Of a stretch of DNA of 64,000 nucleotides, positions 25,663-34,330 are shown in pieces (position 1 is the first letter of the stretch; each line of letters begins with the position of its first letter). Origin of the DNA: Bdellovibrionales bacterium RIFOXYD12_FULL_39_22 (GTDB lineage: Bacteria > Bdellovibrionota > Bacteriovoracia > Bacteriovoracales > Bacteriovoracaceae); contig MEQL01000012.1 of assembly GCA_001770205.1 (NCBI GenBank), positions 1 through 64,000 on the forward strand, written 5' to 3'. The notes beneath the pieces are model-generated. The model saw only the letters and a program-made list of their open reading frames with translations, had not been told where the DNA came from and made no database searches. Made by a program: the position numbers and the translations under genes.

Positions 25663-26220
25663 CTACCACTTTCCCGTTATCTCTTTTAGCTTATCTACCG
25701 AATAAATTCCATGATGTCGCAAAACGATTCCCTTGGCCGGATCATTAACAACAATACAAGGGACGGTGTTCTCGGCACAAAGCAATTTAAACAGCTTTGC
25801 CTGCTCATCCAATCCTATTGCCCAAGGAATTTTATGAATGTCACGCCACCATATGGCGTCCTCAGGATAGACAGCAACTAAAATCGTAAGCAAATTTATA
25901 TTTGCAGGTGGACTTTCACGATCTTGCAATGCTTGCAAGATTGCCTGAGTTTCTTCCACACAAGTCTCGCAAGTATCTGTGGAAAACAATAATATTGAAA
26001 ATTTTTTATCATCATCTGCCAAATCAATCGTTCCACCATCTAAATTAGAAACTTTGTAATTTAAAACATAACGCTCATCTTCGTTTGGCCGTAAATTATC
26101 TTCTCCGCCCACGACTTCATTTTTTGGTTTCTCTGCTTTATAGCGTAAATTAGCTCCACAACCAGCAAAAAAGAATGCCCCCATTGCTAATAAGAATAAG
26201 GATTTCTTTAAAATGTCCAT
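25663..26220 (-). CDS. Thioredoxin-fold lipoprotein (redoxin-like)
   Basis: A 185-residue protein with a lipoprotein signal (lipobox FAGC at about residue 21). The thioredoxin active site is STDTCETC near 80-83, with Cys-Glu-Thr-Cys. The usual Trp-Cys is missing, and the cis-Pro region reads NTVPCIVV with an additional Cys next to the Pro. A third Cys (LLCAEN) lies before it. Its start overlaps the end of the upstream barrel gene by 13 bases, implying coupled translation. Confidence 0.78.
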   Translation of the reverse strand: MDILKKSLFLLAMGAFFFAGCGANLRYKAEKPKNEVVGGEDNLRPNEDERYVLNYKVSNLDGGTIDLADDDKKFSILLFSTDTCETCVEETQAILQALQDRESPPANINLLTILVAVYPEDAIWWRDIHKIPWAIGLDEQAKLFKLLCAENTVPCIVVNDPAKGIVLRHHGIYSVDKLKEITGKW

Positions 26221-27236
26221 ACTGTGTTAACCTTCAAATTAAATGATCGCAATGTAGCGTTGGTTATTGTATGACTTGCCGCCAAATCAATATTAACAGA
26301 AGACGTCAGTGCATATTTCCCACCAAGAATATAAGTGTCACTACCTAAAACATTGTATTCAAAAACACGCCGATTATCTTCTTCCTCTACCCCCAAAGCA
26401 TACCCAGCAAAAAGCAATAAATCATAATTAGCTTCATAAAATAATTCGGTCGAAATAGTGGTAACTCTAAAATACCCACGATTATCAAATAAGGGATCAT
26501 CATGATCTTCTTGAATTCGTAGCAAATGCAGTTGCGTAAAACAAGAATCTGACAAAGCATATGCCAATTTCATAGATCCACCCAAATGCGCAGGCCGTTC
26601 ATACTGTCGCTGTCCAATAAAAAAGCTTGCCTTACTCTTTAAATTCTCACTCCACATCTGCTGATAAAATATTTCAAGTCTCTTTCCATTAACATGATCC
26701 CAACTACGTTTCAGTTGGAAATTTTCAATATCTCTAAAATAACTAACTGGTGTTCGCTGTTGAAAAACAATCAGCTCGGTCCCTAAGGTTGATGACTTAT
26801 TATAGAAATCTTGCGCTACCTTTAAACGCCCACCATAACTGGCCTGCGGACCATCATTCAAATTACCAAACAGTGCAACAGAAGATAAAAAACCATTACG
26901 TGTAAATTCTAAAGTATTATCAAATATCACTTCGTTTTGCTCATCCCAGTGATCACTCAACCTTGACTCTACACCTTTAACATCATAAATTTTATAATTT
27001 TGATAGTCCGATGCCCACTGTTTGATTTTTCCAAAATATTGAAAATTACGATAGCGATCGGAAGAAAATCCTATTTCTACAGCAGTACTATTTTTTACCC
27101 CAACCTTTGCTGTTTGATCATCCATCTCCAATATCGACTGCCTGGTCTGGCCAGAAGAGATGGCCATACTTACTGCCGCTCCATGTACTCCCCACGCAAA
27201 AATAAAACAACAAACTAATGCGCGCAGGTTGAGCAT
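26208..27236 (-). CDS. Probable outer-membrane beta-barrel protein
   Basis: A 342-residue protein with a signal peptide (cleavage near VHG-A or SMA-I). The mature part is dominated by short amphipathic stretches separated by charged turns and ends in Trp-Thr-Phe, as expected for BamA-dependent barrels of about 14-16 strands. Its N-terminal frame overlaps the tiny Cys-rich lipoprotein gene by 22 bases, and its downstream end overlaps the thioredoxin lipoprotein gene. The arrangement recalls DUF4266-lipoprotein/DUF3570-barrel/TlpA loci, but I cannot confirm membership from sequence alone. A G10 tract lies directly before its ATG and may serve as the ribosome-binding site. Confidence 0.62.
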   Translation of the reverse strand: MLNLRALVCCFIFAWGVHGAAVSMAISSGQTRQSILEMDDQTAKVGVKNSTAVEIGFSSDRYRNFQYFGKIKQWASDYQNYKIYDVKGVESRLSDHWDEQNEVIFDNTLEFTRNGFLSSVALFGNLNDGPQASYGGRLKVAQDFYNKSSTLGTELIVFQQRTPVSYFRDIENFQLKRSWDHVNGKRLEIFYQQMWSENLKSKASFFIGQRQYERPAHLGGSMKLAYALSDSCFTQLHLLRIQEDHDDPLFDNRGYFRVTTISTELFYEANYDLLLFAGYALGVEEEDNRRVFEYNVLGSDTYILGGKYALTSSVNIDLAASHTITNATLRSFNLKVNTVWTF

Positions 27237-27433
27237 GCCCCCCCCCCGGAAACTGCACCAAACGAAGTTAGATTTGTTAAATTAGTGGGGGGAGCTCCCG
27301 CTTGTGAAATAGCACCGTCAACATCCATTCCTGGATGATTCTGTCGACACTGATCGATCCGGGCGGCCGAAGAACATGAAAATAAAAATAGTGAGATAAA
27401 AAAACATTTAACTATGACTAACTGTAAGTCCAT
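27215..27433 (-). CDS. Small lipoprotein ending in a GGG-A-C-x-x-C motif
   Basis: A 72-residue protein with a lipoprotein signal (lipobox LFSC near residue 20). The short mature part ends in SGGGACSTCAH, that is a Gly run, a CxxC and a C-terminal His, which could bind a metal or heme or take part in thiol exchange. The size, the lipobox and the Gly/Cys-rich tail resemble DUF4266 lipoproteins (from memory). It is sandwiched between a TlpA-like gene (5 bases upstream) and a barrel gene (22 bases overlap). The Gly run is coded by ten consecutive G. Confidence 0.7.
   Translation of the reverse strand: MDLQLVIVKCFFISLFLFSCSSAARIDQCRQNHPGMDVDGAISQAGAPPTNLTNLTSFGAVSGGGACSTCAH
27238..27247 (-). repeat. 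G10 homopolymer at a gene overlap
   Basis: Ten C on the plus strand, ten G in the coding sense. The tract codes three Gly and the first base of an Ala codon near the end of the small lipoprotein and stands one base before the ATG of the barrel gene. Confidence 0.9.
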
Positions 27434-27438
27434 ATTAA

Positions 27439-27945
27439 CTATTGTCCTACAATATCACGAATTGCCTGCATATCGACATCAAAGAGTAATCCAATATGCT
27501 TGTAAACAATCTTATTATTCTCGTCTAAAATAAACATTGTCGGGGTATACGCTATGCCGTAAAGCTTGGCCGCTTCCCGATTATTATCAAAAGCAAAAGG
27601 GAAAGTAATATATTGAGCATTTTCGGGCCTGGCCAAAAACTCATTTACTAAATCTAAATTGCGATCAATAGAGGCCGCACGAACTGTTAATTTCCCATCA
27701 AACTCTTTTGATAACTGGTCAAGCGACGGCAAACTCTCTACACAAGGGCCACAATTAATTGATATAAATTCGATCAACACATAACGCTCTCCAGCGTCTC
27801 GACTTTCTACACAGTGAAATTCTACCGAGCGGTCAACCTGCAAATCATCTAGTTTAACACATGATACAACGTCTCCCACCTCATACGCATAAAGATTAAA
27901 GGCAACAACTGAAAATAAAAACGACGTTAACAACATTCCCTTCAT
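27439..27945 (-). CDS. TlpA-like redoxin, exported
   Basis: A 168-residue protein with a signal peptide (about 1-20, LYA-Y). The thioredoxin fold carries SINCGPCVESLP near 62-68 (Cys-Gly-Pro-Cys) and the cis-Pro loop AYTPTMFI. Two further Cys (SCVKL, FHCVE) precede the active site and could form a structural disulfide. It heads the tight five- to six-gene leftward cluster, after the hexaheme cytochrome gene and an 86-base gap. Confidence 0.85.
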   Translation of the reverse strand: MKGMLLTSFLFSVVAFNLYAYEVGDVVSCVKLDDLQVDRSVEFHCVESRDAGERYVLIEFISINCGPCVESLPSLDQLSKEFDGKLTVRAASIDRNLDLVNEFLARPENAQYITFPFAFDNNREAAKLYGIAYTPTMFILDENNKIVYKHIGLLFDVDMQAIRDIVGQ

Positions 27946-28031
27946 TTTAAACTCCTTTATTTTTGACTCATATAAATTAGCAGTGAAAAACTAAAAGTTT
28001 AGATGAAGAGTTAGAATTTGTATAGGGTAAA

Positions 28032-28565
28032 TTAGATTTTAGGAGCGTGCGGAGAATGACAGGCAATACACGGCATCCCACCACCAACTGTAGGGTGCTT
28101 ATCCTTCCCCTTAATTTTTCCATTTACCAACGTATGGCAGGTCAAACACTGCTTCCTTGAATACTCCTTGGCATCTACAATATGTACTTTATGGCAGGAG
28201 ATACAGTGGACACCATTTTTATTGTGTTTTGTTTCGGCCCATTTTTTGAAATGTCCATTGTCCCCGTGACACTTAAGACAAAGGCCATCGGCATTAGCTC
28301 CATTTTGCTTATCCTTGAAAGAAAAAATAACCTCTTTTTTCATAGTCTCCAAATGTTTGGCAGTTCCTCCATGACAGGTAGAACAGTAGTCCTGTGAAAC
28401 ATTTTTTAATTTGTTCCAAGCAGTATTATGGAAACTACTCTCAAAGCTCTTAACCTGTTCCGGATGGCACATCTGGCACTTGGCGTCATAGGCTGCCTCT
28501 ACGACAAAAAAAGAAGTTGCCACCAGTAAAAAATATAGTAAAAATATTCTCTGAAAACTCTTCAT
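28032..28565 (-). CDS. Hexaheme c-type cytochrome (periplasmic)
   Basis: A 177-residue protein with a signal peptide (about 1-24). Six CxxCH heme-binding motifs are visible: CQMCH, CSTCH, CLKCH, CISCH, CLTCH and CIACH, which gives about one heme per 25 residues. Further His residues (for example SSFHNTAW, AKHLE, TKHN) could be distal ligands. The motif spacing resembles MtrA/DmsE-type decaheme cytochromes, but only six hemes are present. It lies upstream of a barrel and three thioredoxin-like genes on the same strand, so it may pass electrons across the envelope with them (inference). An 86-base gap separates it from the cluster. Confidence 0.9.
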   Translation of the reverse strand: MKSFQRIFLLYFLLVATSFFVVEAAYDAKCQMCHPEQVKSFESSFHNTAWNKLKNVSQDYCSTCHGGTAKHLETMKKEVIFSFKDKQNGANADGLCLKCHGDNGHFKKWAETKHNKNGVHCISCHKVHIVDAKEYSRKQCLTCHTLVNGKIKGKDKHPTVGGGMPCIACHSPHAPKI

Positions 28566-28672
28566 GAGACCCCCTGCGAAGTAGCTGATTTATAAAGATA
28601 AACATTAGTTTAACAAAATAACCGTCCTTGGCCAGCTAGAAATAATTACCAGTCCACGAAATTGGGCCTGAC

Positions 28673-28685
28673 GGACACGATGTCC
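28673..28685. promoter_or_regulatory. Inverted repeat GGACA-CGA-TGTCC
   Basis: A perfect 5-3-5 inverted repeat between the divergent cytochrome and TIGR02147 genes, about 40 bases upstream of the proposed -35 box at 28725. It could be an operator for either gene. Short repeats of this size also arise by chance. Confidence 0.3.
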
Positions 28686-28724
28686 CGGTGTATATAACGG
28701 CGGAACAATCTGTCCTACTTCTGG

Positions 28725-28753
28725 TTGTTTTGGAAAGTAAAAAATAATATATT
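28725..28753 (+). promoter_or_regulatory. Sigma70-type promoter of the TIGR02147 gene
   Basis: TTGTTT (28725-28730) and TATATT (28748-28753) with a 17-base spacer. Expected transcription start near 28760, just ahead of GGAG (28764-28767) and the ATG at 28778. Confidence 0.5.
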
Positions 28754-28777
28754 TCTCATAATGTGGAGAAAAAAACT

Positions 28778-29542
28778 ATGGAAACAAACTATTGCCGAGA
28801 AATTTTAAGACAAGAACTCTCTGATAGAAAAAGAAAAAATTCCATGTATTCCTTGCGTGCATTTGCGCGTGATTTAGGAATTGGGAGCACATCGCTCTCT
28901 GATGCTTTGGCCAACAAAAGACGTATCTCTAAGCGTAATATTCAAAAAATTGCCAATAAATTGGCATTAACTCCATCTCAAGTTGATGTCATCATGAATG
29001 AAACAAAGGAAAATTACAATCGCAATGACGCAGAATTAGAGCGTCTGCAAATGGAAGAAGATACCTTTCGCCTTATTGCCGACTGGTACTATCTAGCAAT
29101 ACTAAATTTGGCAAAGCTGGCCGATAACCAGGCAGACAAAGGCTGGGTGGCGGCCCGTCTGGCCATTTCCGAGATCGAGGCCGAAACTGCGATGGCACGC
29201 TTACTCCGAATTGGACTTTTAGAGATAAGAGAAAATAAATTAGTGCGCACCTCTCTCCCCATTTCTACCACTAGAAATATTCCTTCCACTGCCATTCAAA
29301 AACATCACAAAGATAATTTAGAGCTGGCAGCAAAATCGCTAGAACGTGATGATGTTAATATTCGAGAATTTAGTTCTGTAACCATGGCAGTTAATTTAGA
29401 ACGACTGGCCGAGGCAAAAGAGATTTTGATGAAGGCCAAACGCAAAGTTTCTAAAATTTTAGAATCCAACGATCCTCGGGCCGTCTACGTCCTCTCTTTT
29501 CAACTATTCCCTCTTGCCAAACAAGAAGAAAAATCCATTTAA
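28778..29542 (+). CDS. TIGR02147-family putative regulator (DUF4423)
   Basis: A 254-residue protein. Residues about 20-70 hold a Cro-like helix-turn-helix (FARDLGIGSTSLSDALANKRRIS), followed by the DUF4423 region (DWYYLAILNLAKLAD, WVAARLAISEIEAETAMARLLRIGLL), a second winged-helix-like part. The family is abundant in Bdellovibrio and Fibrobacter and usually regulates an adjacent secreted-protein gene (known only by context). The ATG at 28778 is preferred over the GTG at 28763 because GGAG sits at the right distance. The next gene starts 14 bases later. Confidence 0.85.
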   Translation: METNYCREILRQELSDRKRKNSMYSLRAFARDLGIGSTSLSDALANKRRISKRNIQKIANKLALTPSQVDVIMNETKENYNRNDAELERLQMEEDTFRLIADWYYLAILNLAKLADNQADKGWVAARLAISEIEAETAMARLLRIGLLEIRENKLVRTSLPISTTRNIPSTAIQKHHKDNLELAAKSLERDDVNIREFSSVTMAVNLERLAEAKEILMKAKRKVSKILESNDPRAVYVLSFQLFPLAKQEEKSI

Positions 29543-29556
29543 GGAGCATCTATTAT

Positions 29557-30612
29557 ATGAACGTAATAATTAAAAATATATTTATTGCTTTGACTTTTTT
29601 TTGTGCCATTTGGCAATTACGCGCTGGCGATGAAGTTAATAATGGTGCCGGCCTTGCCGAAAAAAATGTTCTCTTCGCCTATCATAACTTAAATAAATAT
29701 ATCCGTCTCTGTCTCTCCTCGCAAAGCTGCGCAACAAATGATCGTGAACGAGCACTGCTGCGACAAATTGCTTCTTCTTTATCCATGGAATATCGCAATC
29801 GACAACAGTTGGTTTTTCTTTCGGAAAAAGAGAATCCTGGAACTTTTATTATTGATAATGAAGTCAAAATGGCAAAAACGGGAAACAGTGTAGGCTCTCC
29901 GATTTATATCAATAAAGACTTTCTATACTTAAAAAATGATTTGGGTATTTATGAAGCGTTATCCATCTCACAGGCGGTAGCAATTTTAGTTCATGAATTA
30001 GGCCATCACCAAACTGCCACTTCTGAAAACATTGAAACCGAACTTTACGTTATAGGGAACAAAGTCTCGATGATTATTAGCAAGCGCTTTTTAGTATCAT
30101 CACTGTTTCCTTATTCTGATGACATCTCTATTGCTGTATTTAATGAAAAAAAGAAAAACTCTTTTCCGCAAATTTTACTCTACGCTTACGACGACATGGT
30201 GGATATCTCCGAACTTTTCAAAAATGCTCTCTCCTGTCCCCTTTTTAGTCTCCCGGCCCCAGTGGAATCCCTGCCTGATTTTAATATCAGCACAGGAAAA
30301 AAACCTACCGGCGCTACCTTTCATAATATGTCATGGATAACTAACTTTAAAATTTTTACTGGAACAAAACGAGGACGTTTTGTCGTCAAAGGCCATTTAA
30401 GCAACGACTGTGATAAAGAAAGCAATATATTTAATAACAATAAAAACTACAGCGCGCGAATAACTTTTGACCTAGATAACTTAACAACAAAAAATGAAGG
30501 GCCGGCGCAAGTTAGTATTATAAAAGAGTCCATCGAAATTAAACAATTCTATAATCCATGGTGGCGACTGCTTCAACTACCCTCCGCACATGTCTCTTCA
30601 AGCACTCACTAA
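29557..30612 (+). CDS. Secreted protein with HExxH metalloprotease motif
   Basis: A 351-residue protein with a signal peptide (about 1-23, LRA-G). The zinc motif HELGHH is at about residue 146, in a helix AVAILVHELGHH, followed by an acidic stretch (SENIETE) that may supply the third ligand. The C-terminal ~150 residues are beta-rich and unassigned. I recognise no peptidase family beyond the zincin signature. It is probably co-transcribed with and controlled by the TIGR02147 gene. A weak hairpin with a T run follows. Confidence 0.65.
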   Translation: MNVIIKNIFIALTFFCAIWQLRAGDEVNNGAGLAEKNVLFAYHNLNKYIRLCLSSQSCATNDRERALLRQIASSLSMEYRNRQQLVFLSEKENPGTFIIDNEVKMAKTGNSVGSPIYINKDFLYLKNDLGIYEALSISQAVAILVHELGHHQTATSENIETELYVIGNKVSMIISKRFLVSSLFPYSDDISIAVFNEKKKNSFPQILLYAYDDMVDISELFKNALSCPLFSLPAPVESLPDFNISTGKKPTGATFHNMSWITNFKIFTGTKRGRFVVKGHLSNDCDKESNIFNNNKNYSARITFDLDNLTTKNEGPAQVSIIKESIEIKQFYNPWWRLLQLPSAHVSSSTH

Positions 30613-30625
30613 AGCGATCTCTATG

Positions 30626-30653
30626 AAAGCGCAAATATTTTCTTCGCTTTTTT
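30626..30653. terminator. Weak terminator between convergent genes
   Basis: AAAGCG (30626-30631) pairs with CGCTTT (30645-30650) across a 13-base loop and is followed by T residues. It lies between two convergent genes and overlaps the stop of the leftward one. Confidence 0.4.
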
Positions 30654-31554
30654 AAAGATCAAACAAAGATAGAGATTCAAATTGAGGCCCTGAGACCTGC
30701 CGATCTTCGATGTGGTCGACAAAAATTTCCTTTTTTATCTGTCCGCCATTATGAGTATCAATAACAAAAAAAGAGGTTTCATTATATTTTTTCTTCAACT
30801 CTATCATGGCCTGCTCAATTAATTCGACATTTTTGGGATCATCATCACTCATACCAAAACGATGATGTGGGTTATTACCATATTTTAAAAAAGCCGATTC
30901 CACTGATTTTATGATCGCCACTTTTTTTAGTTGGGCGGTAGATAATGTAAACAAACTATCACCCAAATCCATTCGCACTACTTTATTGCTCACCGGATAG
31001 ATACAAAGATAGTTTGGAATTCTTGGCAAATGCCCACGTTTTACTAAAACCTTTATTCCCTCACAAATAGTTTCCGGGTAGTGTCCACGGGCGGTTATTA
31101 TGGAAACTGGCCTACGATTATAAACTGCGTAATGAAAAAATTTCCAAGAAGGCCCTTTCCAGTGATAATCTGGCCGCTGTAATGCCTCCGCAATATCGGC
31201 CACAAAACTCTGTTTTTTTCCCAACAGACGTTCCAAATAAGAGAGATCCTTATCGCGAAAATAACGAAAAGAACCATATTGATCATCATAATTAAATTTA
31301 TAGTCTACAAATTGGCCACGCTTTCCAACATTTTCGCCCTCAGATGCTAATTCATGTGAAGAGATAATTTTCTCTTCACCACTTTCTTTATGAAAGAGGA
31401 CAATCTTTGTTGATAGATGCATAATATTGTCGTCAAAATCAAAAAAATAAAAGCTACGGCCATCTTTAGAAAAATTGCGATCGTTCTCCGTCTCTTGTGG
31501 AATATTGAGTTCTAACTGTGAATCGCTGGGATGATTTCGTCTAAAAATTTTCAT
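30652..31554 (-). CDS. HAD-superfamily hydrolase-like protein
   Basis: A 300-residue cytoplasmic protein. HAD motif I appears as FFDFDDNI near 36 (DxDx with Asn in place of Thr), motif II as ITARG near 151, and the acidic motif as GMSDDDPKNVELI near 233, where D(D) usually binds magnesium. The substrate is unknown; insertions between motifs I and II are large (about 110 residues), consistent with a cap. It is followed on the same strand, upstream, by an EEP-family gene 20 bases away. Confidence 0.7.
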   Translation of the reverse strand: MKIFRRNHPSDSQLELNIPQETENDRNFSKDGRSFYFFDFDDNIMHLSTKIVLFHKESGEEKIISSHELASEGENVGKRGQFVDYKFNYDDQYGSFRYFRDKDLSYLERLLGKKQSFVADIAEALQRPDYHWKGPSWKFFHYAVYNRRPVSIITARGHYPETICEGIKVLVKRGHLPRIPNYLCIYPVSNKVVRMDLGDSLFTLSTAQLKKVAIIKSVESAFLKYGNNPHHRFGMSDDDPKNVELIEQAMIELKKKYNETSFFVIDTHNGGQIKKEIFVDHIEDRQVSGPQFESLSLFDL

Positions 31555-31574
31555 ATATGGAGTACTTCTTCTTT

Positions 31575-33722
31575 TTATCTATCGGTATCAATAATTTCAC
31601 GTTGACAACTATTGGCCTTATTATAAGGCAGGTCGGCCAAAATAATATCTGCACGCTCGGCCAAAACAATCGCAGGCATTCCATCCATTATTCCCAAACG
31701 TCCAGAAATAGAAACTAACTTTCCTCCTTCTCCTTGCAAAATCTTCCGGGCAAAACACATATTGCTTCCCGCATCCATGCGATCATCGGGAAGGCCGAAG
31801 ATTTTGCCATCCTTAATTTCTCGCGGATCAAAAGCATGCACAATGGTTAGCGCAAATTTATTACTCCCCACCTCTATGTAATTGGTGTCATACATGCCAG
31901 TTATCTTCAATGGCAACGGTGCATTTTTTTCTTCAATCCTTACACATTTTAAGAACCACTCGCTTAGATTTTTTAAATCAATTTTGACATTCTTAACATC
32001 AACCAGGCCATCTTTCTCCTGACAAGTTTCAATCGGTATATCAATCCCGGCAATTTCTTTAACATCGGCAGTAGCAGAGGGAGTAAAGTTTGTTCTAATA
32101 GGATTAATCGTAGAAAAAATATCTCCAATAAAATTAAATTCTGCCACTAGCGGCAAATGATCTGTATATCCTGCTCCAAAAAACTCAAAATAAAGTGGCC
32201 GACAATTGCGCTTACTACTATTGATACTACAACCGCGTTTACTTAATGTCTGGGCAACTAACTTTTTAAATTTTTCGTCCAAAACTTGCTCTGCACGATA
32301 CCGTTTCTCCTGCCATCTAAACGGCGTTCCATCGGCACCCAGTAAAAATGAGCGCGCATATCCCTGATGGCCAACTACCGAAAAGGAGTTATTCACATAC
32401 TGCAGGCCATAGGAATCATAATTACCTCGGTTTAATAGCATCTGGGCCAATGTATCTAGCTGTCCGCCATGTGACACCTCCCAGCGCTCAGAAGGTGGTA
32501 ACTCGTACCATAGATTGTAGTATAGAGCAGGATCTTTTCCTGACTGCACCATATCTTCCCTGCCCGAAGAACCTAGCAAACTTATTGGAGTATCATTAAA
32601 TGAGGCATTTAAATCTCCAGTAATAATCAAATCAAGCTTCTCTTCTGCACCATAGTTGCTAGCAATAAAATTTTTTATCGTTTCCGCGTTGGCCTTGCGT
32701 ACCCGCAAAGATAGATCACAATTACGTTCATCATCACAGCCTTGAGAACGCCAGTGGTTGTTAATTATATGAAACTTGGCCCCTGTATACTCTAACGAAA
32801 AAAGCTGCATGTCGCGCGTAGTGTAATGAGCAATCTCTCGCTCCTTTTTAGAAAAAGATTTAAATGCCGGCAAATCTACGTTGAAAGGAATTGCCTCGTT
32901 TTTACCTGGATATTTACTAATATAGGCACAAGTAAGTGCCGTCGGATTATCCTTCCCTTGATTTCCCAAGTAAAAATAACGATACCCTAATTTTTCTAGC
33001 GCTATCCTGAAATAGCTCCCCTCTTTAAAATTTTCATTTTGCCCATTGGCGTATTCAATCTCTTGCAAAGCAATAATTTCTGGCAACTGCATCAATTTTA
33101 CTTGTGTGATAAAATTGTCTGCTTTGGCCTTTTGAATTTCCGGATCATACCAATTAGAAAATCCGGCACGAAAAATATCGTAGATATACATTTGCTCTTC
33201 AGAGGTATTATTCGGATTACCATCCCAAAAATTAAGTGCATTAAGCGATGCCACCACAATCTTATGTGCAAGATGAATCTCTAACTTTTCCTTGTCGGTA
33301 ATAATAGAAAGAGCTACTTCAATCTGTCCATCTGCGGCCACCTTTGCCAACAATGGCCCCTGCGGCAGTAGCCTTTTACTCTTACTTACCTCCAGTGTTC
33401 CTTTTTTAAAAAGAAAATCCAAAAATTTACTACTGTCAATTTTAGTACGCTCTATCTGTTCAACGTTAGATGACAAGATAAGAGAAATAAAAAGAATCTC
33501 CCCCCTTTTTCCATTCTCTGCCGGATACCAACTAAGTAGATAACGGATATTTTCCTTCTGGCCACGCAAATGGATGGGATATTTTACAACCATCTCGCGG
33601 TACTGCTTTTCCATTTTGCCAGCATCGACTAAAGCACTCTTTAAATCCTTGCTATCCGAAGAGAAGAGGTGATTTATAAAAAAAGAGACGGCCATCAGTA
33701 AAAAAAAAATTATTCCTTTCAT
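31575..33722 (-). CDS. Secreted endonuclease/exonuclease/phosphatase (EEP) family protein
   Basis: A 715-residue exported protein (signal peptide about 1-20). The EEP fold motifs are IIALQEIE near 217 (catalytic Glu), HWRSQGC, TGDLNASFNDTP near 366 (Asp-Leu-Asn) and YTDHLPL near 518 (catalytic Asp-His). The N-terminal ~190 residues and the C-terminal ~190 residues flank this domain; the C-terminal part may be an OB-like domain as in large extracellular nucleases. It could degrade nucleic acid outside the cell or act on phosphodiesters. Its ATG shares one base with the stop of the DEDD exonuclease gene. Confidence 0.8.
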   Translation of the reverse strand: MKGIIFFLLMAVSFFINHLFSSDSKDLKSALVDAGKMEKQYREMVVKYPIHLRGQKENIRYLLSWYPAENGKRGEILFISLILSSNVEQIERTKIDSSKFLDFLFKKGTLEVSKSKRLLPQGPLLAKVAADGQIEVALSIITDKEKLEIHLAHKIVVASLNALNFWDGNPNNTSEEQMYIYDIFRAGFSNWYDPEIQKAKADNFITQVKLMQLPEIIALQEIEYANGQNENFKEGSYFRIALEKLGYRYFYLGNQGKDNPTALTCAYISKYPGKNEAIPFNVDLPAFKSFSKKEREIAHYTTRDMQLFSLEYTGAKFHIINNHWRSQGCDDERNCDLSLRVRKANAETIKNFIASNYGAEEKLDLIITGDLNASFNDTPISLLGSSGREDMVQSGKDPALYYNLWYELPPSERWEVSHGGQLDTLAQMLLNRGNYDSYGLQYVNNSFSVVGHQGYARSFLLGADGTPFRWQEKRYRAEQVLDEKFKKLVAQTLSKRGCSINSSKRNCRPLYFEFFGAGYTDHLPLVAEFNFIGDIFSTINPIRTNFTPSATADVKEIAGIDIPIETCQEKDGLVDVKNVKIDLKNLSEWFLKCVRIEEKNAPLPLKITGMYDTNYIEVGSNKFALTIVHAFDPREIKDGKIFGLPDDRMDAGSNMCFARKILQGEGGKLVSISGRLGIMDGMPAIVLAERADIILADLPYNKANSCQREIIDTDR

Positions 33723-34318
33723 TAATCGCCCTTGATTAGATTAAGCATTTTAATAAAAACCTGCGCAGTAGTATCTATATCCGCTAAGGCAGTATGTGCC
33801 TTTTTATTTTCAATTCCAAATTCTGATGCCAAATTGGCAAGAGATAATTTAGTTGTTTTAATTTTTTGACAAAGCTGAAGATGATAGGCCATGGCAACTG
33901 TATCAACCTGGTTATTTCCAAAAATTGAACTCCACTCTTCGTAGCCATGTTCCAATAAAAAATTATCAATAAAACCAATATCAAACTTTATATTTTGTCC
34001 AACCAGAATTGGTTTATATTCGCGAGACACATTAAGAAGCCATGCCACAAATTCATCTGCAATTTGCCTATTACTTTTATGGCCAACTTCTTCGCCATTT
34101 CGTCCTTCTGTCCCATGATGATTTAACTTCAAAGCATAAAGCGAACTTTTTTTATCATAATTTGCCCGCGCTTCATCTAAACTTAAAATTGCATGATAAG
34201 TAGATATTTTTTCACCGGACAAATTAAAAAGATATGCCCCGATCTCTAACAAACTGTGCCGGCCACAATCCAATCCGCCAGTTTCTGTGTCCACTACTAA
34301 AAAATTGATTTTCTCCAC
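33722..34318 (-). CDS. DEDD-family 3'-5' exonuclease (DnaQ/RNase T-like)
   Basis: A 198-residue protein. ExoI motif VDTETGG near 9-14, ExoII GQNIKFDIGFID near 105-116, and ExoIII HTALADIDTT near 177-186 give the four acidic residues and the catalytic His of the DEDDh type. Single-domain members resemble RNase T or the epsilon subunit of DNA polymerase III. The length fits RNase T, but the sequence is not diagnostic. Its stop overlaps the start of the EEP gene and it begins 12 bases after the OppC-like gene. Confidence 0.82.
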   Translation of the reverse strand: MEKINFLVVDTETGGLDCGRHSLLEIGAYLFNLSGEKISTYHAILSLDEARANYDKKSSLYALKLNHHGTEGRNGEEVGHKSNRQIADEFVAWLLNVSREYKPILVGQNIKFDIGFIDNFLLEHGYEEWSSIFGNNQVDTVAMAYHLQLCQKIKTTKLSLANLASEFGIENKKAHTALADIDTTAQVFIKMLNLIKGD

Positions 34319-34330
34319 AGGCCCTCCCTT

